Part shown: piece by piece, positions 13,223 through 23,000 of the stretch
How the letters are laid out: each line of letters starts with the position of its first letter
Numbering within the stretch: position 1 is the first letter of the stretch
From: Collinsella aerofaciens
Lineage (GTDB): Bacteria; Actinomycetota; Coriobacteriia; Coriobacteriales; Coriobacteriaceae
Direction: 5' to 3'
DNA: 64,000 nt
Assembly: GCF_902364355.1 (NCBI RefSeq)
Contig: NZ_CABJDK010000005.1
Coordinates: 11,595 to 75,594, forward strand
Notes under the pieces: model-generated
Told to the model about the DNA's origin: nothing
What the model saw: only the letters and a program-made list of their open reading frames with translations
Databases searched by the model: none
Position numbers and translations under genes: made by a program

Positions 13223-13711
13223 ATGATTTCGTTCATCCGCATTGACGACCGCATGATCCATGGACAGACCGTTACCCGTTGGGCCCTCGAGTATCCCTGC
13301 GACGGTCTTATCGCCGTCAACGACGCTGCGGCGTCCAACCCCGTGCTCAAGGAGGCCTACAAGAGTGCCTCGGGCAAGAAGACGTTCGTGTGGACCAAGG
13401 AGCACTTCAAGGAGGTCTCCGAGAAGGTTCTCAAGTCCGACACCAAGTACTTCCTGATCACCAAGAACCCGCTCGACATGAAGGAACTTCTCGTCGATTT
13501 TGGCTTTAAGCCCGGCATGGACCGCATCATCGTCGGTCCCTGCAACGATCGTCCCGGCACCACCAAGCTCGGCAACAACCAGTCGATCACGCAGGAAGAG
13601 GCCCAGGCGCTCGAGGATCTCACCAACGCCGGCTACACGGTCGAGTTCGCCCTTATCAAGGAGAAGTCCATCGGTGAGTGGCCCAAGTTCCGCGGTCAGT
13701 TTGGCTTCTAG
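13223..13711 (+). CDS. PTS mannose-family EIIB component
   Basis: Cytosolic phosphotransfer subunit that phosphorylates the incoming sugar. It opens with ISFIRIDDRMIHGQTVTRW, in which His13 is the family phosphorylation site. The 162-residue length is normal. AAAGGGAGAAC precedes the ATG. It lies 79 bases after EIIA and 72 before EIIC, in the same operon. Confidence 0.94.
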   Translation: MISFIRIDDRMIHGQTVTRWALEYPCDGLIAVNDAAASNPVLKEAYKSASGKKTFVWTKEHFKEVSEKVLKSDTKYFLITKNPLDMKELLVDFGFKPGMDRIIVGPCNDRPGTTKLGNNQSITQEEAQALEDLTNAGYTVEFALIKEKSIGEWPKFRGQFGF

Positions 13712-13783
13712 TTAGGCGCCAGCCGCATTTTGGTATCTACAGCCCTTGGTGAAAGGGGCTGAGGAATAAAGAAAGGGGAAAGC

Positions 13784-14641
13784 ATGGCAATCAATGCATT
13801 CCAAGCCGCGCTGTTCGGCCTGTTCGCCTGCCTGGCATCACTGCCTGGCATGGGCGGCACGACGATCGGCAACTACACTCTGGGTCGTCCTCTGGTCGCC
13901 GGCCTCATCGTCGGCATCATCATGGGCGATATGCAGACGGGCATCCTCGTCGGCGCTGCCATCCAGGTTGTCTACATCGCTCTCGTGACCCCCGGCGGAA
14001 CCGTCTCCGCCGACGTCCGCGCCGTGTCCTATATCGGCATCCCGCTGGCGATCCTCGCCATCAAGAACTCGGGCATCGATCCCGCCTCCGCTGAGGCTGC
14101 CGGCATGGCCGCATCCCTCGGTGCCGCCGTCGGCACGCTCGGCACTGTGCTCTTCTATGGCACCGCCACCATCAACCTGGTGTGGCAGGGCATGGGGTGG
14201 AAGTGGCTCGAGAAGGGCGATCTCCACAAGCTCTACCTGGTCAACAACGTTCTGCCTTGGATTGGTCACATCGTCTGCTCGTTCCTCCCGACGTTCATCA
14301 TCACCATGGGCGGCACCGCCATGGTCGACCTCATGAAGACCTACATGCCCATGGACGGCATCGCGATGAAGACGCTGTTCACCGTCGGCTCGCTGCTGCC
14401 TACCGTCGGTATCGCCATCCTGCTCAAGCAGGTCATCTCCAAGCCGACGGACTTCCTCACGTTCTTCTTCGGCTTCACCCTGTCCGCTGTCATGGGATGC
14501 AACCTGATTGCCGCTGCCGGCATCGGCTGCTTCTTCGCCCTGATCAACTATGAGATCGCTTCGCTCAAGATCGACCTCGCAAACGCTCCCAAGGCAGCTA
14601 TCGCCTCGGGCTCCGATGATGAGGAAGAGGAGGACATCTAA
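13784..14641 (+). CDS. PTS mannose-family EIIC permease
   Basis: Membrane permease subunit forming the sugar path with EIID. 285 residues with several hydrophobic segments; the N-terminal LPGMGGTTIGNYTLGRPLVAG and the repeated Gly-rich helices are typical of EIIC-man. The C-terminus is acidic (DDEEEEDI). AAAGGGGAAAGC precedes the ATG. The stop overlaps the EIID start by one base (TAATG), indicating translational coupling. Confidence 0.94.
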   Translation: MAINAFQAALFGLFACLASLPGMGGTTIGNYTLGRPLVAGLIVGIIMGDMQTGILVGAAIQVVYIALVTPGGTVSADVRAVSYIGIPLAILAIKNSGIDPASAEAAGMAASLGAAVGTLGTVLFYGTATINLVWQGMGWKWLEKGDLHKLYLVNNVLPWIGHIVCSFLPTFIITMGGTAMVDLMKTYMPMDGIAMKTLFTVGSLLPTVGIAILLKQVISKPTDFLTFFFGFTLSAVMGCNLIAAAGIGCFFALINYEIASLKIDLANAPKAAIASGSDDEEEEDI

Positions 14642-15468
14642 TGGCAGAGAAGAAGAAACTCTCTAAGAAAACGCTTGCCAAGTCGTTCCGCAACTGGTCC
14701 TATGGCAACCTGACTTGCTTCTCGCAGGAGCACATGCAGACCTTCGGTTACTTGTGCGCCATGCTTCCGATCGTCGAGGAGCTCTACGACACGCCCGAGG
14801 AGCAGAAGCAGGCCCTCCAGACCTACTCCGCGTTCTTCAACACCGAGCCGCAGATCGGCACCATGATTGTCGGCGTCACCGCCGGCCTCGAGGAGGCTCG
14901 CGCAAACGGCGAGGCCATCGACGACGACGCCATCAACGGCATCCGCGCCGGCCTCATGGGCCCGCTCGCCGGCCTTGGCGACTCGCTGATCGTCGGTACC
15001 CTGATCCCGATCCTGCTCGGTATCGCCCTCGGTCTCTCGACCGGCGGCTCCCCGCTCGGCGCTATCTTCTATATCGTCGTGTGGAACCTGCTCATGTACC
15101 TCGGCATGCGCTTTGCCTACAACCAGGGCTATGAGCTCGGCGGCAAGGCGGTCGAGGCACTGGTCGGCCCCAAGGCCAAGGCTCTGCGTGATTCCATCGT
15201 GATGGTCGGTACCATGGTCATCGGTGCCGTGGGCGCAACTTGGGTCTCCATCACCTGCAGCCCCAACCTGGTGCTGCCCGGCGGCGGTAAGTTCCAGGAC
15301 ACGCTCGATGGCATCTATCCGCACCTGCTGCCGATGGTCTTCATCATCTTCTGCTGGTACATGATGACCAAGAAGAAGGTCAACCCCATCGTTATGATGC
15401 TGATTCTCGTTGTGATCGCATTTGTGGGCGTTCTCATTGGCTTCTTCGACCCGGCACTGAGCTACTAG
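14641..15468 (+). CDS. PTS mannose-family EIID component
   Basis: Second membrane subunit of the mannose-type permease, 275 residues. The N-terminal RNWSYGNLTCFSQEHMQTFG segment, the GLMGPLAGLGDSL motif near residue 106 and C-terminal membrane helices are typical of EIID. It overlaps the EIIC stop by one base and is the last gene of the operon, followed by a clear terminator. Confidence 0.95.
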   Translation: MAEKKKLSKKTLAKSFRNWSYGNLTCFSQEHMQTFGYLCAMLPIVEELYDTPEEQKQALQTYSAFFNTEPQIGTMIVGVTAGLEEARANGEAIDDDAINGIRAGLMGPLAGLGDSLIVGTLIPILLGIALGLSTGGSPLGAIFYIVVWNLLMYLGMRFAYNQGYELGGKAVEALVGPKAKALRDSIVMVGTMVIGAVGATWVSITCSPNLVLPGGGKFQDTLDGIYPHLLPMVFIIFCWYMMTKKKVNPIVMMLILVVIAFVGVLIGFFDPALSY

Positions 15469-15490
15469 TCATCATCCCCTGGCCCCCTGT

Positions 15491-15528
15491 AAGGCCGTGC
15501 GGCCTCAACCGCACGGCCTTCTGATTTT
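15491..15528 (+). terminator. PTS operon terminator
   Basis: AAGGCCGTGCGG (15491-15502) pairs perfectly with CCGCACGGCCTT (15509-15520) and is followed by a T-rich stretch. Confidence 0.85.
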
Positions 15529-15663
15529 GCGCCGCCCTTCAAGGGCAATATGGCCAGCGACCTCCATCGCCTACACGACACCCGCTATATTGCTCTTGAA
15601 AGATGACGTATTCGACAAACGATGCACTTGCGCATGATGCACACTTTGCACGAGGAGGACCAT

Positions 15664-15990
15664 ATGCACGAGAAACATGGACACGACCTTTCACGCGACG
15701 ACTTGATTCGCGAGGCAAAGATGCAGACCGATGCTATTCAGCGGCTCAATGTTTGGCTGCGCCTGGGCTATTCGCTCGTGGCGATTGGCTTTTTGATGGG
15801 GATGTGGGGTATGCAGGGCGGCCCCGGCTGGGGTGTCCCCGTGGGCATCGTGTGCCTGGTGGTGGGCACTCCGCTTTCGATCGTGCTTAAGGTCGGCACG
15901 ACCAACGCCAAAAAGAATGTCGAGCGCATGCTCGAGGCCGCTGGTGTCGACGTTGAGGAGCTTATGCGATGCAAGAAGGACGAGCAATAG
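15664..15990 (+). CDS. Small two-helix membrane protein, unknown function
   Basis: A 108-residue protein I do not recognise. The His-rich charged N-terminus (MHEKHGHDLS) is followed by two predicted membrane helices at about residues 35-52 and 56-75, and a charged cytoplasmic tail. The ATG at 15664 is chosen because GAGGAGGA lies directly upstream. An in-frame ATG at 15622 has no such site. It stands alone between the PTS operon terminator and a MarR gene. Confidence 0.72.
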   Translation: MHEKHGHDLSRDDLIREAKMQTDAIQRLNVWLRLGYSLVAIGFLMGMWGMQGGPGWGVPVGIVCLVVGTPLSIVLKVGTTNAKKNVERMLEAAGVDVEELMRCKKDEQ

Positions 15991-16058
15991 ACTTCCGCGT
16001 TGGGGTATCATAAATAATTGTTGCGAATGTTAACTAATGTACGGCAAATGACGGTTTT

Positions 16059-16535
16059 ATGGCCCTTCTAGAGTTGCAAAGGACAATATCCCCAGTGGAT
16101 TACGATGACGTCGCTCGAAAACTGATTGTGTACTCACGTTCCCTTGCCAAGGGATCCTTGAGTGCTGCCGGCGGCGCCAGTGTGGGCGAGGCACCGGTTT
16201 TACAGTATCTATCGGGTATTGACGGTGATGTCATTCCCTCCGAGATTGCCAAGAAGCTGAAATTCTCCCGTGCGCGCATGTCGCATATCTTGGATTCACT
16301 CGAGAGTAAGGGTTACGTTCAGCGCAGGACTGATCCAAACGATCGTCGGCGTGTGCTGGTGAGCATTACCGAGGAAGGCCGTGATTTCGCGGCGAAAAAA
16401 AATGCCGAGAGTGTGGCATCGCTCTCGAAACAACTCTCAGCGCTCGGCGAGCACGATGCCCAGGAGCTCGTGCGCATCCTGAATAAAGCTTACAGCCTTA
16501 CCTATGATGCCGACGACTACCTGGACAATCTATAA
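16059..16535 (+). CDS. MarR-family transcriptional regulator
   Basis: 158-residue winged-helix regulator. The recognition region (SEIAKKLKFSRARMSHILDSL, about residues 64-84) and the wing segment RRTDPNDRRRVLVSITEEG are classic MarR features. No clear ribosome-binding site precedes the ATG at 16059, so the message may be leaderless or the start may differ. The next gene downstream is the giant surface glycosidase, whose 5' region contains palindromes such as ACCAATTGGT that could be MarR operators. That link is inferred from position only. Confidence 0.87.
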   Translation: MALLELQRTISPVDYDDVARKLIVYSRSLAKGSLSAAGGASVGEAPVLQYLSGIDGDVIPSEIAKKLKFSRARMSHILDSLESKGYVQRRTDPNDRRRVLVSITEEGRDFAAKKNAESVASLSKQLSALGEHDAQELVRILNKAYSLTYDADDYLDNL

Positions 16536-17048
16536 GGATAAAGGCAGACATTTAGGTGCATCATGAAATGCATCCGGGGCAATTGTGCCCATCAGCCACC
16601 GTCAACATCTCATTCCAAACAAAATCAGCCAACGTACGTCATGGCAATCCCCGGTAGGTCGCAGGGTGGCGGCTGAGCCTTTCTCTCGGGAAACTTCGCG
16701 AAGCCCAGTTCCCGAGGGAAAGGTATGGTCTGTGTAATACCAGATAAACAGTACATTTTTGCTAGATTGGTATCTGACTGAAGAACCAATTGGTATGGCT
16801 TATTAAGCCCACCTTGCCGTTGACGCTCATTTTACTGCCGCTGGTGGACTTCCGAACTTGGTTGCGCAAGTGCTCCCATATATTGATATGACCTAGTAGG
16901 TGGCTATCTGGTTACTACCAGTTGGCCCCTTGGTAACGGGTGGCCCCATTGTGCGGAATGTACCGAACATCCCCGTTTGATACGTTTTCCCATGCTGCCG
17001 GGGGGGGGCGTCCTCGGCACCTCAGCATCTCGGAAGAAAGGAGACCAG
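16536..17048 (+). promoter_or_regulatory. Long leader/promoter region of the surface glycosidase
   Basis: This 513-base gap has no gene I can support. It holds a near-perfect 15-bp hairpin (16678-16692 with 16709-16723, core TCGGGAA), the palindrome ACCAATTGGT (16785-16794), the palindrome CTGGT-TACT-ACCAG (16908-16921), several ATTGGTAT-like repeats, and a run of nine G residues (17000-17008). The G run lies 40 bases before the GTG start and its AAAGGAG site. Confidence 0.5.
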
Positions 17049-20000
17049 GTGCGCAGGAATTCCATTTTTACGAAACGGTGGGTGAAGGGAAGCGCGGTCC
17101 TCGTTGCCACTGCAGCGACGCTCGTGTTTGCCAATCCCCAGCAGGCGATTGCCACGCCACTCAAGGGCGTCGACTCAGCGACCGTGTCCCAGTCTGCCTC
17201 GAATGTCGTCGACATCGATTTCGCTGACGGCATCAAGGGCCGTATTACGTTCCTCGAGGACGGTATTTTCCGTTATAACGTCGACCCCAAGGGTGAGTTT
17301 TCCGATTACGCCACGCCGCGCAGTAAGTCCCACACGGCTAAAATCCAGGCTCAGCCCGATACCTCGGACACCTACAGCAAGCCGAGTGCGACGGTTGCCG
17401 ACAAGGGCGACACTATCGAGATCACCGGCGGAAAGGCGACCGTGATCCTGGACAAGGCGACTGGCAAGATGAGTATCAAGTCAGGCGACCGTGTCGTGGT
17501 TTCCGAGTCCGCGTCCCTCGACCTTGATAAGAAGGGTACCGTCCAGACGCTCGCCAAGGAGAAGTCCGAGAACTTCTTTGGCGGCGGCACCCAGAACGGA
17601 CGCTTCCTGCACACCAACCAGACCATCGCCATCTCCAACACGAACAACTGGACCGATGGCGGCGTTGCCTCGCCCAACCCGTTTTATTGGACGAGTGACG
17701 GCTACGGCGTACTCCGAAACACGTTTGCAGAGGGTTCCTACGACTTCGGTTCCACGGACTCATCGACGGTCACGACTTTGCACAGCGAGAATGAGTTTGA
17801 TGCCTACTACTTCGTGGCGACCAACGAGGGCGCTTCGAACGTGGCAACCGAGATGCTGCAGGACTACTACAAGGTGACCGGTAACCCGGTACTGCTGCCC
17901 GAGTACGGGTTCTACCTTGGTCATCTTAATGCCTATAACCGTGATGGCTGGTCAACGACCTCGGGTCAAAAGAAGTGGGAGACCAAGGGCAGCAAGTCCT
18001 CGAGCGAGAAGGGCGACGTTAAGTACGAGTCTGGCATGTCGACGGGCTACAAGCTCGACGGCACACTTGCGGCCGAGACGCTCAACGGTGAGGGCCCTTC
18101 GGTTGATACCGAGAACATGAAAGCGACCGATTTCGACCGCCAGTTCTCTGCTCGGCAGGTTATCGATGACTACGAGGACAACGACATGCCGCTCGGTTGG
18201 TTCCTGCCGAACGACGGCTACGGCGCCGGCTATGGCCAGAACGGTTACTACAAGACCGGCGGCGTCAACTCCGACGGAACGAGCTCGGCTGACCGTCTTA
18301 ACGCTGTGCGTGCCAATGTCGACAACCTTAAGAAGTTCACCGAGTATGCCAACTCCAAGGGTGTGAGCACGGGCTTGTGGACCCAGTCCAACCTTGAGCC
18401 CGACAGCAACTCCGAGACCCCGTGGCACCTGCTTCGCGACTTCGACGCCGAGGTCAAGACGGGAGGCATCTCTACCCTTAAGACCGACGTCGCCTGGGTT
18501 GGATCTGGCTACTCCTTTGGTCTTAATGGCATCAAGACAGCTTATGACACGGTGACGACCGGCGCCAACAAGCGCCCCAACATCATCACGCTCGATGGCT
18601 GGGCCGGCACGCAGCGCTTTGGCGGCATTTGGACCGGCGACCAGTATGGCGGTAACTGGGAGTACATTCGCTTCCATATCCCCACGTATATCGGTCAGAG
18701 TCTTTCGGGCAACCCCAACATCGGCTCCGACATGGATGGCATCTTTGGCGGCGACCCCATCATCTCTGCGCGTGACTATCAGTGGAAGACGTTCACGCCC
18801 TCTATGCTCGACATGGACGGTTGGGGCACCTACCGCAAATCGCCCATGACGCACGGCGATCCCTACACAGGCATCTCGCGCTTCTACCTCAAGCTCAAGG
18901 CGCAGCTCATGCCCTATATCTACACGAGCGCGGCCTCGGCGGCCAACATCGACACGGGTAACGGCGATGCCGGCCTGCCCATGATCCGCGCCATGCTGCT
19001 TTCCGACAACTCCGAGTACGCCGCAAGCACTTCGACGCAGTACCAGTATATGTTCGGTGAGAACTTCCTAGTGGCACCGGTGTATCAGGATACCCAGGCA
19101 GATGAGAACGGCAACGACATTCGCAATGGGATTTACCTCCCCAACTACGGCACCGACGAGAATCCCACCATCTGGATCGACTACTTCTCGGGTAAGCAGT
19201 ATCGCGGCGGCCAGGTTCTCAACAATTACGAGGCTCCGCTTTGGAAGCTGCCGCTGTTTGTGAAGGCCAACGCTATCGTGCCGATGTACGCCGAGAACAA
19301 CAACCCCGAGGCCGTGAGCGACACCAACACCAAGGGTACCGACCGCAGCCAGCGTATCGTCGAGTTCTTCGCCACCGAGGGCGACGGCACCTTTACGCAG
19401 TACGAGGACGACGGCTCCTCCATCGAGAACAACACGACTGAGGACGATTCCTACGGCACGATCGACAATATCTCCTACGGTGAGCATGTGAGCACCGTCT
19501 ACAGCTCCAAGGCCGCAGGCGGCACCGCGACCTTTACCGCCGAGGCCTCGCAGGGCGGCTACAACGGCTACGACTCCAACCGCACCACGACCTTCGTGGC
19601 CAATGTGTCCGCCAAGCCCACGAGCGTTGTCGCCAAGAACGGCGGATCCGCACTCAACGTGGTTGAGGTCGACTCGCAGGAGACCTTTGACGCCGCGACC
19701 CCCGAGGCCGGCCAGGCGGTCTACTTCTACAGCGAGACCCCCAACCTCAACCACTACGGCAGCGATGCGGACGGCACCGAGGCCGAGCAGGGCGAGAGCT
19801 TCAACAACACCAAGATCACCACGAACCCCAAGGTCTACGTCAAGTTCGCGAAGACCGATGTTGCTGCAGCGGCGCAGACGCTTGAGCTGGGCGGTTTCGT
19901 GAACGCCGACGCCACGCTCACAGCCGATCGCCTCAACGAGAACCTCTCCGCACCCACGAACCTTGCTGCCCCCGAGGACGCCACGACCCCAACGAGCATC

Positions 20001-23000
20001 AAGCTCACCTGGGGAAAGGTCGATGGTGCTACCTCCTACGACCTTAAGGTCGACGGCACTGTGTTTGCCGTGGGTGATGCGGCCGAGTTCACGCACACCG
20101 ACCTCGCCTACAATAGCAAGCACACCTACCAGATTCGTTCGCGCAACGCCGAAGGTTACTCCGCCTGGAGCGATGTGCTCGAGGCGAACTCCGCACTCGA
20201 TCCGTGGCGGAACGTCCCCGACGCCGAGGAAATCACCTGGGAGGGCTCACTTTACGGCAGCCATAAGGCCGAGCTCGCCTTCGACCATGAGTTCCAGTCG
20301 GGCGACGGCGGTTTCCACTCCGGTGGCAACGATCTGGGCAAGGCGCTTACCGTTGACTATGGACGCGCTTACAAGCTCGATAAGCTCGAGTACTATCCGC
20401 GCGATGACGCCGGCAACGGCACCGTGACCAAGATGCGTGTTGAGACGAGTCTCGATGGCGTCCACTGGACGAGCCAGGAGGTCGATTGGGCACGTTCCGC
20501 TGATTGTAAGACGGTAGCGTTTGACGGCACCGTGGCCGCCCGTTACGTGCGCATGACACCGCTCGCCTCGGTCGGCAATTTCTTCTCCGCGTCCGAGATT
20601 GCCATCTACAAGACCGACGGCACGGATGGCTTCGCCGTGGGCTCCAACCTCAACAAGGCCACGATCTCCGACGGAGACTACTCCAACATGAAGAACTATC
20701 TGGGCCTCGAGAATCGCGAGCCCGATACCCCGACGTTCGGTTCGCAGATCCGCGACCACTTCGCCGACCTCAACGATAACGGCGTTTACGACGTCTACGA
20801 TTACTCGTTCACCATGGCGGGTCTTGACGGCGGCACTAAACAAAAGGGCAAGGTCGCAGGTTCGCTCGCGGTGATTCCGAGCAAGACCGAGGTCGAGGCC
20901 GGTGATGAGATCACCGTTGATGTCTATGCGGCCGACGCCAAGAACGTCAACGCCCTGGGCGCCCTCGTCAACTTCAAGAGCGACCAGTTCGAGTTTGTGT
21001 CCGAGAGCATCGCGCAGGACGGCTCGACTGCCGGCATGGAGAACCTGTCTCGCGAGAAGGTCCAGTTCGTGGACGGAACGCAGACTATCAATCTCGCCTT
21101 TGCCAACCGCGGCGATGGCAAGCTCTACAACGGTACTGGCGCGGTGGCGAGTTTCAAGCTCAAGGCCAAGACCGCCGGAAAGGTCGAACTGCCCTCGACA
21201 TCTTGGCTTATCGGCCCGGCATGCGACGCACTTGAGTTTGCGAGCGACGGCACGGTGACGATGCCGGACGTTCCTCAGCCAACGGTCGCCGAGTACGCCC
21301 AGGATGCCTTCAACATCACGATGACCAACGATGAGCTCACGACCGACGACGGGACCAACGTCGAGAAACTTATCCAGCAGAAGAGCTATAACGCGCTGTT
21401 CGATAATAACGAGGGCGACAACGGCTTTGAGTTCCTGTGGAACTGGAGTGGCAACTGGGACAGCGAGGGTAAGCTACCGAGTTACGTGAAGCTTCCCACC
21501 ACGATGACATTCGCATTTAAGACGCCGTCGAAACTCGATAGCGTCGAGGTCGTTAACCGCAACGGCGGCAACGGAACCGTACAGAAGATCAAGGCCGTCG
21601 TGACGTTCGAGGATGGCTCGATCCAAGAGTTCGCGGGCGGGGAGTACGATTCCTTCCTGGCTCGCTACGCCTTTGACCTCTCTGCCGAGAACAAGGGCAA
21701 GAAGGCGACCAAGGTCGAGGTCACGCCGCTTGAGGCATCGGGTGACCAGATGCTCACACTGCGTGAGGTCAACTTCAACTACACGCAGGGTGTCGAGGCC
21801 ATCGAGGGTGTCGAGCTAGGCAAGAACCAGACCGAGTTCTTTGAAGGCGACATTACGCCCGTCGACGCCAAGGCTACGCCTGAGAGCGCTGGCTACCCCT
21901 ATGTGACGGTCGAGAGCTCCGACCCCTCTGTGGTAAGCGTCTCCGCTGTTCAGGCTGGCGATAGCGTGAGCTACTACCTGCGTGCCAACAAGGCCGGCAA
22001 GGCAAAGATCACGGTGGCGTCGGTACTCGACCCCTCCAAGACCGCATCCTATGAGGTCGAGGTCAAGGCTGGTGTCGATACCTCTGCGCTCGTGGCAGCG
22101 CTTTCCAAGGCCGCGGGCTACAGCGAGTCCGTCTACACCAAGGATTCCTATGCAGCTCTCACCACTGCGGTCGAGGCGGCTCGGAAGCTCCTCGACAGCG
22201 GCCAGGGCAGCTATAGCAAGAAGGATGTCGCAGACGCCACTGCCAAGATCGAGAAGGCAATCGACGGCCTCAAGATGCGCCCTGTCGATGAGAAGATCCT
22301 CATCAACACGCCCGAGAACCGCAAGAACGTCAAGGTGGCCGACTTCTCGAGTGAGGCCGACTACGAGGGCAGCAACGCCGTCAACGCTCTCGACGGCGAC
22401 GAGCGGACGCTTTGGCACAGCGACTGGGCCCATGGGACCGGTATGCCCCAGTATCTGAGTGTCGACCTGGGCCGCGACTACGATCTCACCGACGTTACAT
22501 TCCTGCCGCGCCAGGACGGCGGCACTAACGGCGATATCTTCGAGGCCGAGATACTGGTCTCCGACACTGCCGACGGTTATGAGATGGGCACCGCCGCGTC
22601 GATGGGTACGTTCGCCTTCGACAACGACGGCCGCGTGCTCACCGACCGTGGCGACTGGAAGCAGATGAGCTTTGGCGCCGCGCGCGGTCGCTACGTGACC
22701 GTCAAGGTGATTCACGCCGGCGGTGGCGACGTTGATGCCTACTGCAGCATGGCGGAGCTCAAGTTCTACGGTACGGCCGTCCCCGATCCGGTGGCGAAGG
22801 ATGATCTCGCTACCGCGATCGAAAAGGTTGATGCCGAGGTTGCTGCCGGCGACCTCAAGGCCGGTGACTACACCGAGGCCTCCTGGACGGCGCTCGAGAA
22901 CGCCCTGGCGAGCGCCCGCGCCATCTTGAGTGACGAGAACGCCACGCAGGACGAGGTCGACCAGGCGCTCAGGGCGCTCGAGAGCGCCCGCGGCGCGCTC

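Noticed and set aside
16977..17048. Upstream TTG start for the GH31 protein reading through the G tract
   Set aside because: The GTG at 17049 has a good ribosome-binding site and begins a proper signal peptide; the upstream codons do not.
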